Source: Nemopilema nomurai (taxonomy: Eukaryota > Cnidaria > Scyphozoa > Rhizostomeae > Rhizostomatidae). From it: a DNA stretch of 64,000 bases. The stretch lies in assembly GCA_003864495.1 (NCBI GenBank), contig ML133422.1, positions 310,001-374,000 on the forward strand, read 5' to 3'. Position numbers and translations under genes: made by a program. The notes under the pieces are model-generated. The model ran no database searches and was not told the DNA's origin. It saw only the letters and a program-made list of their open reading frames with translations. Shown here one piece after another: positions 33,475 through 44,884 of this stretch (position 1 is its first letter; each line of letters opens with the position of its first letter).

Positions 33475-33959
33475 CCAAATAACGATATTGCTGTTTTTTT
33501 GTGCTTATATATTTGTCATTCGTTGAGTCTAGTTGCGTTGCATAAGTAAAGTTAACTCCAAGATAGTTGTGTTCGTCTATTTTTTGGTATTTTGTGTATA
33601 TATCAAAATTGGTATGTAATTCCAGTTTTTGCTCAAAATCTACAACTTTTTTAGAATTAGGGCAAAAATGAAATTCAAAAAGCAGAAAATATTGACGTGA
33701 TGGGGCGAAATGGATATCATTTGCAGAATCAGCATATGTCAATTGGGTAAAATCACTTCAAATGGAATCCAGCAGAGGACAAAAATTGTTTGTTGTTGGC
33801 CAGTGTAATCAACGAAAAACGTTGACAAACTTAGGAACCATGGCTGGCTAGGCCAAAAAAGACAAATAGGAATTATCGTACATGTCAAATGTTTTGTTAA
33901 TTTGTAAAGTATCTTGCTTATTTGATTGAATGGAGAAAAAGCATAACCGTATGTGTTGG

Positions 33960-34619
33960 CCCAGAAATAAGCAAATGCGTTTACACCTGAGCAAATGGGG
34001 CCAGGACGCCATGAATAGTATTTAGTTACTTTAGATTTTATAGATATACATTTTAGTAAAGTCTTCGAAAGAGCGCTTCAAGAAGGGCATTGTCCAATAA
34101 TGCAACTGATGCATAGATTTTTTCATTATTTCCTTTAAGAGAAGAGGGAACTTATCCAGGTGGGTATTGAATTGCAGAAGTATTTGCTTAACATCAACCA
34201 CCTCTTTCATGCCCTTAGCAAATAAAAATTAGGCATTTTGAAGCCTTTTATCATGCTCCTTCTGTTCCTTAGGAAGCTGAGCCCAGAGATTGAGGTTAAT
34301 TGTAGGCATACTGAGGGCAGGGCAGTTTTCAGGACGCCTAAAACCATATTTTAACTTTGCGAGCTCTGTGTTAAGGATTCGCTTACGGCAACAATCCTGA
34401 ACATATTTTGCATACCCAGTAGAGATATTAGGACCAAGAGCCTTCGTCCTCTACAAAATGGAGCTTCGAGGAATCTTCTATGTCAAAATTCTCATATGAA
34501 GGGTTGAGCTGTTGGTGAAGTGCGATTAGGCGCCATTGGCATGCCTACATCCCGAGACTCAGTAGGATGTTTAAAAGTGGAGAACTGATCTCCGAGGGAA
34601 GGCATAGCAAACTGATTGC
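33960..34619 (-). pseudogene. DIRS-type ORF1 (gag-like), distal part
   Basis: The minus strand contains GDQFSTFKHPTESRDVG, GPNISTGYAKYVQDCC, RRPENCPALSMPTINLNLWA and QLPKEQKEHDKRLQNA. The pattern P-x-N-C-x-x-L-x-x-P-x-x-N-x-x-x-W is typical of DIRS ORF1 proteins. Several stops are present. It continues the frame begun at 37109-36841; the two parts are separated by the composite element 34622-36838. Sequence 33480-33750 may hold the start of its RT, but this is weak. Confidence 0.6.
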
Positions 34620-34621
34620 TA
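34620..34621. repeat. TA target duplication, left
   Basis: TA directly before the left module; its partner is 36839-36840. The inner sides of the modules (TC at 34899, GA at 36561) lack TA. Confidence 0.7.
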
Positions 34622-34898
34622 CAATGCCCGCCAAAAGTGTTGGAACAGTCCAATCATCTTTCCTACTAAACGTCTCCCCTCCCTCATATACAATGTTGGT
34701 TTCCGACTGGAAAATGAAAACAAATGTATGTTGGAGCGCAGATTGTGTAGCCCATGTTTAGCGACATGTTCACCTACCTTTACAACATTGTTTAAGGGGG
34801 GGAGGGGGCTCTGTCTGCTTGAAATAGGGAATTGAAGTGAAAATATGCATTTATTACGAGTAGAATCTCGGTGTTCCAACTACTTTTGGCGGGCATTG
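34622..34898 (+). repeat. 277-bp TIR module, copy 1
   Basis: Begins CAATGCCCGCCAAAAGTGTTGG and ends with the inverted form, tips about 25 bp. Differs from copy 2 at only a few positions (for example 34759 C/T region TAGCGACATG versus TAGTGACATG). TA-flanked relatives suggest a Tc1/mariner-type MITE. Confidence 0.85.
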
Positions 34899-35309
34899 TC
34901 TTTTACCAATTTCAAAGGCGGGCAAATAGAGCATGACCAAAAGGCTCTTTATAGGGGTTTTCGGTGGTGCTCATTTCATTGGTGAAGTCAAAATTGTGAT
35001 TTGGTTGACTCGTGACGTCATAATTGCTCAATGGCCCATTTTTGGCCCCATTTTACAGGTTTATGGAGGTGTTGAGGTATTAATTTGATAATCTGCAGAC
35101 AATCAAGTTGAAATCATATTTGAAGACAATTATTAGTTTTTATGCAATGTATTAACCTTGTATTTCACATGAGTTTGAAAAATCTGGCTTAGAGAACAAC
35201 AAAATAGGGAGAGCAGTCTTTTCAGGTGCCACCATAAAACTTGTTGTCGTAGGTCGTCGAAAGGGACGCAACATTTGCATATGTCGGCCAGCAAAATGTG
35301 GCAAATATT

Positions 35310-35719
35310 CATTTTCGATCCTCTTCAGTTCATTTTTAAGTCATTTCTTTCTCCTGCTACACGTTCATATGCTTGGCTTGGTGTGGAGGACAAAGACATA
35401 ATTCCTGAATGATTTCAGGTACTCGCCAATAATTCTACCTTGGAGCGATATGTTACTTCCCTTTGAAGGCCATATTGTTCATTTTGCGGCCCCGAAAACC
35501 TCATATAGCAAGAACATTCTCTTTGAAAAAGATAGGCATATCTTTGCGACATCCAAGGCCCCAATAACTTTCGTAAAGAACGGTGTTTTCGACGACCGCG
35601 AGACTGAGTTGATGAATGTACGATGGCGAATGTTTAGCTTCCGCTTTCAAATACCACCGGAGAAACAAAAGGCTGTCCCCATCTGTGCACGTTGCTTTGC
35701 AAGCCTTTTGTTGTCTTGA
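35310..35719 (+). pseudogene. P-loop/SF3-helicase-like protein fragment
   Basis: In two frames: DPLQFIFKSFLSPATRSYAW, LGVEDKDIIP (Walker-B-like acidic strand), then FEGHIVHFAAPKTSYSKNIL, DRHIFATSKAPITFVKNGVF, DDRETELMNVRWRMFSFRFQ and a Cys pair (ICARCF). The sequence IFATSK-x-P after an acidic Walker B and an RxxxFxF end is like the sensor region of superfamily 3 helicases; I know similar multicopy proteins in corals with a GKANWGKT P-loop upstream, which is absent here. The stop after IIPE and a frame change make it a relic. Confidence 0.5.
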
Positions 35720-36561
35720 ACACTATTACATTGTTTCTTGCACTATTGTTGTTGATGCTGCTCGTTTTCGTTGTCATTCAACCAACGAGTAACGGTTGGA
35801 AAATGTTTGAAGATTTATCCACAGCAGGACTTTCCTTTAACTTGTTATTTTGAAAATGTCATGCAGGAGTGTGCAGTAGTTTAATCAACATTGTGAGTAA
35901 CCTATTTCTCGGCTTTTCCTTTCTTACGTCAAGATACAAGGGAAAATTTCACGTTCAACGGCACTTTGAAAGTTCAAATGACATCATTCAATATGTTACT
36001 ATCAGAAAAGCGTTGAGCGTGGAGAAATCATGAAAATATGCAGCTTCTATTCTATTATTGTTCAAAGAAATTTCCTGCAACATCATATATCGTGATGCAC
36101 ACCTATCTAACTATTTACTTGGGAGATTTGAATCTTAACTGCTTTGTATTTCATCGAAACTCACAAGTTTTCCAACCGTTAAACGTTGAAGAAATGACAC
36201 TTCAATTCAATTCAATTCAACTTTTTATGCTGGTCTAGTCAAAGTTCTATCGAGGCACGGTTGTCACTGCGATGCATGTTGTAATGGCCGCTGTATAAGA
36301 GCATACTGTGGACATTTGCTGTACTAGCCATTGTTTAAAACAAGCTTTTACCTTCCCTGTTTCAAAATATACTTGTTTTCCCGGCAATCAACAGTAATTG
36401 CCAAGAAAATAAGACGGAACATTGAACATATACCGATTATGACGTCACACGTTAGTCGTACACCTTCGATTTTAATTCCATTGGAATGCTCGCCCCCAAA
36501 AACCCTAGAGTAGTTATACTTTACATGTCAGTCTTTCGCACACAGAAAGAATGCAAAAAGA

Positions 36562-36838
36562 CAATGCCCGCCAAAAGTGTTGGAACAGTCCAATCATCTT
36601 TCCTACTAAACGTCTCCCCTCCCTCATATACAATGTTGGTTTCCGACTGGAAAATGAAAACAAATGTATGTTGGAGCGCAGATTGTGTAGCCCATGTTTA
36701 GTGACATGTTCACCTACCTTTACAACATTGTTTAAGGGGGGGAGGGGGCTCTGTCTGCTTGAAATAGGGAATTGAAGTGAAAATATGCACTTATTACGAG
36801 TAGAATCTCGGTGTTCCAACTACTTTTGGCGGGCATTG
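36562..36838 (+). repeat. 277-bp TIR module, copy 2
   Basis: Same sequence and orientation as 34622-34898. Its right edge abuts TA (36839-36840), its left edge AAAAAGA. Confidence 0.85.
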
Positions 36839-36840
36839 TA

Positions 36841-37109
36841 GTTGTTTGGTCGAGAAACTGATTCTCTTTTGGTAAAAGGTTTGCGTGGCTGGCAGACTGA
36901 CTGCTGTCGTCAACACAAACTTTCTTGTTTGGTGGACTAAATGAATCTTTAATCAGTGTCATTAACGAAGCCATCTCACTCCTCATTTCAGAAACTGTTG
37001 TCTGCAGATCGTCAAACTGTGTTTCCGAAACAAACTTTCCTTTGGTCCCGGAAGAAGTCTTGTTTGGTTTGCTTTTGGTTGAAGTTTGCTCTGCTTGTGT
37101 TGCATTCAT
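36841..37109 (-). pseudogene. DIRS-type ORF1 (gag-like), N-terminal part
   Basis: ATG 37109 opens MNATQAEQTSTKSKPNKT, Lys/Ser/Thr rich, then a coiled-coil-like stretch FDDLQTTVSEMRSEMASLMT, and ends at the composite element. The frame would continue at 34619. 37110-37394 probably holds the element's 5' terminal sequence, but it does not resemble the DIRS repeat at 44322. Confidence 0.55.
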
Positions 37110-37394
37110 TTTATCGTCTAGTTGAATCTAATGCTGTAAGTTAATTGTTCAGTCAGTGCTGTAAGTCAAGGATAATTGTTCAGGACCTGATTTTTGGCTA
37201 CTGTCAAACACAATACGTAATTCAGTGGTATCATGGCCCTTTCTTACCACACCATGGTGACACAAATAGTGTAATTTACTCTAATTGTTGCTATTCTGTG
37301 GAACTCGCTCAATTTTCCCCTTTTGTAACTGCTCCTGAAAAATTGCATGATACTCAGTTAAAAGTATATGATCAGATTTCAGTCTGGAATGCAA

Positions 37395-39120
37395 TTAATT
37401 AAATTTAGCAAAACACAACTCGTAATAATTTGACAACAACTCGATTGATAAATCGCGTTTCCAAAGGAGACCTACATCATACCTTGTTCCGTTAAATTTG
37501 ACGTCGAATTTCTCGCCTTTCAACTCGCCCGCTTCACTGCTTTTGTCCGGTGTGTCAGTTTCATTCCTGTCAATTTTAGATAAACCTAACAATTTGTGTT
37601 TCCTAAAATCTCTCAGTGACTCTGTAATCTCCTTCGTGTCCGCTGATTTCTTCTCTTGGCCTACCTCTGAATCTGAAATAACAACTTTCTGAAGGCTTTT
37701 GTCTAAAATAAGATGACAATTTACATTATTGCATGCAGTAGAAACATTTGGAGCCTCATGAGGCCCTGACAAAAGCCACCCCAATTTACTCTTTACAGCT
37801 ACAGGACCTGAACTACCCTTAAAGATTTTCCCCTGTTATAAATTCATAGTAATAATCAGCACCAATCAACAAATCAATATGGTTTTCAGATGCCTCCACG
37901 CTGTTCGCAAAATATAGGCCGCACAAATGGCTAACTGTAACGCAAGCTGAAACTGGCGACCAAACGGTAGAATAAGCTGATGCATTTAACTAGGACTACC
38001 TGATCTAATACCTCTACTTTTACCTTCACGAATTACATGAATTCTTTGCATATTTATCTGTCCCAAACATATTCATGTTCAGGGTTTGAGAATGCTCCAC
38101 CGGTAAAGACAATTTCTTCTTCGTCTCTTCGGACATGTAGCTGCATTGACTGCCAGACTCAAACAGTACAATGATTGGGATTTTTGTCACTATCTGCTGC
38201 AAATGCCTGAGCTTTTGCAGTCTATAGCAAGACCTGCTTTTGTCATTGGCCAGGACTGTCACTGACGCCAATTCCAATTCCAAATCTTCACGCGAATTCC
38301 TCTTTGATTTGAAGCAAAAACTGATGTCCTCCGCTACAGTTTCTACATTTTCTTTGACATTCGCTAAATGTCCAGTTTTTACGCATTTAAAACAGCGTTT
38401 TGCTCTCTTCAAAATCTCTGTACGTTTTGAGACATCTGTTATTTTGGTGCATTCGATGGTGAGGTGCCCCCTACTGCACAAATAGCATAATTCTCTTTCG
38501 TTGGTCTTTGCAGCAAACGATTTGGTTATTCCTAATAAAACCTTCGGTGGTTGTTTTACTATGTTTTGTGTAACAGAAACGCTTTCGCTCAACTCTCGTG
38601 CCTGTATCTCTTGTCGTATCATGTCCGAAATTTCATGTATTGGCCAGATGTCCTCTATAACGTTTCTCGCTACTTGAACCAGGATGTCAAGTGGCATTCT
38701 TTGCATGATGATTGGGATTAAAGGCTACCATAACTTTCCAGCTGCATTCCTAACCACTCCAATCCTCGTACGTGCACATTAATTTTATTCAGCATGAATC
38801 TTAAGTATGAGCCCTTGTCGTTTGGCAATTCCTGAAGCTTTCGTAGGGCTTGCATATGGGCTCTTATTATACGCTGCTTACTTCCAAACATAGTTCTCAA
38901 GGTTTCAGCTGCATGGTAGTTGTTCTTTTCCGTAATATCAAGTCCATCAACAACTCTATATGCTGGTCCTTCCAGCAAATTCATGAGATAGTTAAGTTAT
39001 CAAATATCAGTGAACTGCACTGATATTTTCATTGGCGTATACGGCCCACTCAAAAGGCATTTAATTCCGTAATGAAGCTACCAAACTTGGGCAAATTAGT
39101 TCTATGCAGTTCAATGCCCG
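37395..39120 (-). pseudogene. BEL/Pao LTR-retrotransposon fragment
   Basis: In order on the minus strand: gag-like DUF1759 region (39120-38718, FAGRTSI then YRVVDGLDITEKNNYHAAET and LRTMFGSKQ), zinc-knuckle region (38706-38026, CYLCSRGHLTIEC and CFKCVKTGH), a retroviral-type protease start (IIVLFESGSQCSYMSEETKK, where the active-site DSGS reads ESGS), and an early pol stretch (37784-37395, GWLLSGPHE, YDVGLLWK). Stops and shifts separate the pieces, and RT, RNase H and integrase are absent. LTRs were not found; 39121-39832 may contain the leader. It is an old, inactive fragment. Confidence 0.8.
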
Positions 39121-39832
39121 CATTTTTGGTTACAAAGCTTGAACTAAAACTTCTTTACTGTTCCTCTTGCTGTGTGTTACTCTCGATCTGGCCAGTCAGT
39201 ATGCCAGAGGGGTGTGGATCTCACGTATAACTTCCCAACTTTATTTGCTCAATTCTGTTGATAGCCTCAAAAGCCACTGCATTCCATTCTGAAGTCTTCT
39301 AGTAGCTCTAGTTTGAGGCTGTGCATGAACTTTGACTACTTATAAAAAGCGTTGTAAATGAACGACCTCGCCAATCTTTATCTCTATGACTGTTGCTGCT
39401 GCCTCAGCTCATCGACAGAATAAAAACACGTCTTTTGTGTTTTTGGTATGTCTTTACTCCAACAAATCGAAGAACTGACTAACTAACTCTATTGAAACCG
39501 TATATACATGATATGATGATTAATTACGTAAAGCAAATAAGGTGGCGGGGGAAAGGAAGGGCTAGGCGAACTGTGAATAGCTTGTGAAAAGAGATGTAGG
39601 TAGATGTGTCCAATGGGTGAAGGTCTAAACAAAAGAGAGGAAATGTTGTCATAGTTACCAAAAGTGGTGATGTAAGGTAATTCCTATAGGTAAAGTAAAC
39701 AAGGTGATGATGGATGGCTGGATGAAGAAAAAAGAGAATGAATGGAATCATTACAGTCTCATCGATCTCGTTCTCTTTGAGCGGTGTGTCATTTTTATTG
39801 ATTATTTGCTTGTTCAACTCAGTTCAGTTTCA
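39121..39832. other. No recognisable gene
   Basis: Contains TATAAAAAG at 39339-39347 and possible BEL leader/LTR sequence near 39150-39520, but no matching second LTR. Open frames at 39524-39817 are low-complexity chance frames. Confidence 0.4.
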
Positions 39833-40124
39833 TTTTTTTTTTTAAATTCCACTACATAAAATTTATCAATAACAAGACAAGCATACATCTAAAATACAAG
39901 AAATTAATACAATATAACAATACAAAACATAGACACAAGATAGATTGTATGGAAGGAATTACTTACAGGAGGAGCTCTCTCAGTAGTTAGACTAATCGAG
40001 GAGAGAACACCCCCTATTATAAAAGTATCTCATATAAAATTGATTTCTTTAATTGACATTATGATGTTAACAAAACTACTTGATGGGCAGATGGTGACAT
40101 TTTTGATATCCACTTTTCCAGAAT

Positions 40125-42968
40125 TTAGTAATTAGTTTCAAATAGGAAAGCTTTGATTTTTTCACGAAAACTATTAACAGATGGAGATTGTTTTATTTCC
40201 ACAGGAGTGTCATTCCAGTATTTAGCTCCACAATAACGCACTGACCTAAGACCATATTGCAGGGTATTTTTTTGGGTTAGGAAAATATTATTTTTGATGA
40301 CTTGCCGAGTACCATATTGATGAACAGACTCAACTAACTTAAAGAAAGAGTGAAAACAAGAAGGAGAGATTTTATTTACACATTCATATACAAAACTAAG
40401 CAATTTCACGTGAAAGAGATCTTGTAGTTTTAGAATCTTCAAGTCTGAAAAGATGGGTGTAGAAGGCGCAGTAAAGTGTTCAAATGAAATTGCCCTTAAG
40501 GCCCTTTTCTGTAACAACAACACTGGATTGATATATGTCTCATAAGTAAGACCCCAAACTAAAATACCATATTGGAGGAAAGGTGAAAACAAAGAGTTGT
40601 AAAGACAGACCAGAACATGAATGGGTAAGAAGTGTCTCACTTTGAAAAACATACCACACGTTCTGGCCAATTTTTTAGACAGTTCAGACAAGTGATACTT
40701 CCAATCTAAAGCAACTCCCCTAATTCCATAATGCTCTAGCTTCATCAAAATAATATTGTGATTTACTGTATCAAATGCCTTCTGCAAATCGATAAATATT
40801 CCACAACCAAATTTTCTATTGTCTAATGAATTTTTGATGGCTTCTGTTAAACTAACAAGGGCATGGTTAATGGAATGACTAGCACGAAAACCAAATTGTA
40901 ATGTATATAAGATTTCATGCTTTTCTAGGAATTTATATAGACGTTCATACATAACCTTTTCCGTGATTTTACTGAAAACAGAGAGAAGAGAAATAGGTCT
41001 TTAATTTGATGCTGTTAGTGGGCAACCTTTCCTAAAAAGTGGAATTACTTTGGCCAATTTCATCTTCTCAGGGAAAATCCCGCCTTGAATTGAATTATTT
41101 ATAATTTGGGAAAGTGGAGAAGAGATTAATGGGGAAAGACATTTTAAAATTTTCAAAGGAATGCTGTTAGGTCTAAGAGACTTCCCAGATTTTAGGAGAG
41201 AGATAAGGTCTGATATATCAGAAGGAATTGAGGGTGCAATGAAAAATGAATTATTAACTCTGTCTCCCATGAAATTCACAGGTGATTTGATCGGTCTTGG
41301 TATATTTCTAGTTATATCATGTGAAACATTAACAAAGAATTTATTGAAAATGTTTGCAATAACAGCTAGATCTGATGTAATGTTCCCATTAGAGTCCTTA
41401 AGCTTACTTATCACATTTACATTGCTTGACTTTCTGATATTGATAACTGATTTAATTCCTGACCACAACTGTTTCATATTGTTACTGTTCTTTTGAAAGT
41501 AGTTATAATAGTAGCTAGCTTTACTTTGATTCAAGGAAACGGACACCCGATTTCTAAACTTTTTGTAAAGATCAACAAGAGCTTGACTATTGTTCTTTTT
41601 CAACTTTCTAAGAAACCGATCTCTGATTCGCATCATTTTTTGAATTTTACCAGTTATCCATGGTTTGTTCCTAAACTTAATATCTTTCTTGGTAAGTTTT
41701 TTCAATGGGGCATGGGTTATGACTAATTCATCAAGGCTGGAAAGGAGTCTGTTGAATTTGGCATTCACATCTAAAGCACTGTCATTCAAGTAAGTAAGGT
41801 AAAGGTTTGAAAAATCGTTTAGGAGATGTTCTTCATTGAGGTTAGAAAAATCATGTTGGAAATAAATCAGATTCTTATAGGAGATGCCTGCATGCTTGAC
41901 AATTAAAAATTGAGGAAAATGATCGGTTATTTGAGTCATAATGTTACCACTTAAGGTTTCTTTGTCAGAGATGTTAGAAAAAATATTGTCAATAAGAGTG
42001 GAAGAATATCCAGACACCCTAGATGGATGAATGATATGAGGCAGAAATTGCTTTGAAAAGAGGAAATTGACGTAATTTGTCACAGGTGTAATAGAGTTAT
42101 AATTAAGAAGGTTGATATTGAAATCACCAAGAATAAAAACTTGTTTATTAAATACAGCTGGAATGGATAGAATTTCTTGAAGATACTCACAGAAAGTATC
42201 AATAGCTGAGCTTGGATGACGATATGTGCAGCAAAACAAATAATTTTTCCCATCATTATTTTCAACTTCCACCCAGACTGACTCAAAATCTGTACTATCC
42301 TTTCCTATGTCAGGCCTAGGGATTGGGGTAAGTCCTGACTTCACATAAAGTGCAACACCACCATTTTGACTATGTGACTGGCAAGGAAAGTAACTATAGC
42401 CAGGAATTTCCACATTAGCTTGAATAGGATTATCAACTGAATTCCAGGTTTCAGACACACCAATGACATCAAAATTTATTTTCAAAGTTGCAAGAGTTGA
42501 AACAAGCTCATCCAAATGAAGTGAGAGACTTCTGATGTTCAAATGAAACAGGGAAAGGTCATTTTCTAAATGCTCAAGTGTAGATAGGTCTTGGAGAGTA
42601 TGGTAATTTGAGTTGACATTAGAAGGCAAGTGCTCATCAATATCGTAATCATCTAAATTAGGCAAGTTTATAAGTCGAGATGTTGTTTCAAAGGATGGTG
42701 CCGAATCAACCCAGGATGGAAAATCAAAATCGTACAAGTTTGATAGGTCTTCATTTTCCAATTGACCAAAAGGAAACATGGCCATCGTGCAATTTAAGCA
42801 ATACCAAGACACATCATCATTTTCATTTTGTAACTCTTTATATTCAGTAGTAGAAATATTGTTACACTTAATATGGACCCAAAATTGACAGTTGTCACAG
42901 AACACTTGTTTGCAATTAACAGAGATATTTTTATGGCAAATGCCACAAGGACATGTTGGAGGATTCAT
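40125..42968 (-). pseudogene. CR1/L2-like ORF2: PHD, endonuclease, deleted RT
   Basis: ATG 42968 begins a PHD finger (CPCGICHKNISVNCKQVFCD, CQFWVHIKC, WYCLNC), then an APE endonuclease: FHLNIRSLSLHLDEL, VIGVSETWN, NGGVALYVKSGL, FILGDFNINLL, STLIDNIFSN, ITDHFPQFLIV. RT follows (NSIPLKILKCLSPLI, KVIPLFRKG). A TAA at 41001-41003 replaces the Tyr of NYRPISLL; the frame continues from 40952 with FIDLQKAFDTVNHNIILMKL. After GIRGVALDW the sequence jumps to KYHLSELSKKLARTCGMFFK, skipping about 170 residues with the PQG and YADD boxes. The C-terminus is intact to FLFETNY. Polymerase activity is impossible. Confidence 0.95.
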
Positions 42969-43117
42969 TTCAGTTTACTAGATTAAAATTAACTGAAAAA
43001 TAACAAACTATACAGCTTCATACAGCTGAAGATCAAACACAAACTGAGATCTAGAAGGAAGATCATAACCTCTGAAACAACACAAGTTAGTTTTTAGGAG
43101 TAATTGAGTTAAGATAG

Positions 43118-43894
43118 TTAGGACCTAAATGATACCTCTGGATCATTAACTTCGCCATGTCTTCTGTTTAAGTGATCAGGTGGTTTGTCCTTTATCACTA
43201 GTTTATCCAGAACAAAGTAAGCAATCTTTCCTTGTTTTCTAGCAGCCAGCATTTCAGGTACTTGTTCTTCCCTCTTTATCATTGTGCGCCGTGAAAAATC
43301 CACCAGAAATTTTATTCCACCCGGTTTAATGTATCTTGCTCTTTTCAATATGCATTCTTTATCCTCCCATTTTGCCAATTTGGCGACGATCGGGCGTGGG
43401 CCATCTGGACGACCAGAACGGTTAGGGCCATTGCTTCTTCGATTTACACGGTGACAACGCTCAATCTCAAAGTCTTCTTGAAGATTGAGTTTATCCTTAA
43501 TTACTTGTTTCACAACCCTTTCTGTGTCGTCCCAAGACTTTTCAGCATTTTTGTCTTCAACCACACCTGTGATCCTGATGTTCGATCTACGACTTTGGTT
43601 CTCTAGGTATTCAAGTTGGGCTTCTGTTGCATCAGTGTGATTATTGATTGCATTAAGATTCTCAGCATGAGCAAAAACCCTTACGTCGATGGACTCACAT
43701 ATTCTTTGTACATCATCAAACTTAGCTTGCGTAAATTGAATGCTAACCTTCAAGTCGTTAATGTCATTCTTTACTGATTTTAGCTCCTCTTTGATATCTT
43801 GAATTAATAAGCTGAAGGTAGATTTGAAAGCATCTGCCTGGCTCTGCAGAAGAGACTTGACAACTTCAAGTGTAACAAATGTATCATCCGGCAT
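43118..43894 (-). CDS. CR1/L2-like ORF1 protein (RNA-binding)
   Basis: An uninterrupted 258-codon frame from ATG 43894. Residues about 10-95 are heptad-rich (coiled coil), followed by YLENQSRRSNIRITGVVEDK, WDDTERVVKQVIKDKLNL, IERCHRVNRR, PIVAKLAKWEDKECILKRAR and FLVDFSRRTMIKREEQVPEM, the RRM plus C-terminal domain layout of L1-like ORF1 proteins found in many L2/CR1 elements. Such proteins trimerise and package the element RNA. It is intact although its ORF2 is not, so it could still be made if transcribed. 150 bp separate it from ORF2. Confidence 0.9.
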   Translation of the reverse strand: MPDDTFVTLEVVKSLLQSQADAFKSTFSLLIQDIKEELKSVKNDINDLKVSIQFTQAKFDDVQRICESIDVRVFAHAENLNAINNHTDATEAQLEYLENQSRRSNIRITGVVEDKNAEKSWDDTERVVKQVIKDKLNLQEDFEIERCHRVNRRSNGPNRSGRPDGPRPIVAKLAKWEDKECILKRARYIKPGGIKFLVDFSRRTMIKREEQVPEMLAARKQGKIAYFVLDKLVIKDKPPDHLNRRHGEVNDPEVSFRS

Positions 43895-44321
43895 CCTTGT
43901 CAGAGTTAGGGCCTAGCCTGTGCCTAAATGCATATGGCCTACACAAATTGACAAACCTGTAAATTATACCAAAATCCGTAACATTGCTTCTAATAACTGT
44001 GTGTAGAATGACATAAGCTGAACTGCATAATTTTTTTAAAATGAAAACAAAGAAAATTAAACTAAAATAAGCCCTAATAATGTATTGTTAGTCAAGAGCA
44101 GCAAAACACATGCCACCTCCGCCATCGCTATATACCAGTTTCGATATAGTTATATTTCTGCTTCAGAGATGCTGAAATGGACTCGATTCTTACTAGTAAG
44201 TTAACCTGCTCGAAGCTTCACTGGCACTAATTCTCGAAATTATTGACGAAACTTAATTCTCTAGTTTAATGAGAACGAAACGTTTTCCTTGTCGAATTTG
44301 AATCAGCCTCTTTAATTAAAA

Positions 44322-44397
44322 AATCAAACAAACCTTGATGTAGCTTGATGTAGATTATTTCCCATACCTAGAACCAAACGATGTTGAATTTATATAC
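44322..44397 (+). repeat. DIRS terminal repeat, left copy
   Basis: Matches 59575-59652 in the same orientation with scattered differences (CAAACAAACCTTG, TTGATGTAGATTATTT, CATACCTAGAACCAAACGA). It directly abuts RT coding sequence, so ORF1 has been deleted from this copy. Confidence 0.8.
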
Positions 44398-44755
44398 AGA
44401 TAAACATGTTTTAACAGAATGTGATCACGAAGGAGAGGAATTCATCTCCACAATTTTCCTTGTTGCAAAAGATGGTGATTCTTTTAGACTTATTCCTAAT
44501 TTGCGAAACGCCGAATCTATGCCATATATGCATTTTAAGATGGACATCTTTGACAAGGTTATCAAATTAGTCGGACAAAATTGTTTTATGTGTACTGTAG
44601 ATATAAAGGTTGCTTATTATTCAGTAGCCATATCTGAATCCTGTCAAAAGTATCTGAAGTTCAAGTATCAAGACAAACTGTTTAAGTTCTTAGCGTTACC
44701 AAATGGATTATGTTCTGGTCGAAGAAAGTTTACAAAATTATTAAAACCTGCTTTT
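44381..44755 (+). pseudogene. DIRS reverse transcriptase, N-terminal half
   Basis: The frame holds EGEEFISTIFLVAKDGDSFR, LIPNLRNAESMPYMHFKMD, CTVDIKVAYYSVAISESCQK (first RT Asp), FKFLALPNGLCSGRRKFTKL and LKPAF. These are DIRS-type RT blocks. At 44755 the sequence switches to the tip of the 12.4-kb element; the next RT residues (S-V-L-x-K-Q-G-F) appear at 57202. Confidence 0.85.
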
Positions 44756-44884
44756 AGGCCGTTGCCTCTGCGCCTGTATCTTGTCATCCCGTTGCAAAAA
44801 ATGTTGATGCTAAAATCTGTTTGGTGGAAAATATGCTTTTTTATGTGCTGATTCTAGATTTATTTGTTTCCAAACTGGAAACCC

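Larger units (their letters stand above)
34622..36838 (+). mobile_element. 2.2-kb composite element with two 277-bp direct modules
   Basis: Two nearly identical 277-bp modules in the same orientation flank a 1,663-bp segment containing a decayed helicase-like gene. Each module has its own inverted tips (CAATGCCCGCCAAAAGT ... ACTTTTGGCGGGCATTG). TA occurs only at the outermost ends. Removing 34622-36838 plus one TA joins the DIRS ORF1 frame exactly (Asp-Gln-Thr-Thr|Ser-Asn-Gln). So the whole structure inserted as a unit, or one module inserted and was later expanded around the segment. Confidence 0.8.
39833..43894 (-). mobile_element. CR1/L2-like retrotransposon with internal RT deletion
   Basis: Minus-strand element with ORF1 (43894-43118), ORF2 (42968-40125) and an A-run on the minus strand at 39843-39833 that probably marks the 3' end. 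The ORFs are long and well preserved except for one stop codon and one in-frame deletion in RT. The 5' untranslated region upstream of 43894 extends to perhaps 44000; its limit is unclear. Confidence 0.85.

Noticed and set aside
34619..34879. Minus-strand frame repeated at 36514-36819
   Set aside because: It is the translation of the 277-bp MITE-like module, low-complexity and without motifs.
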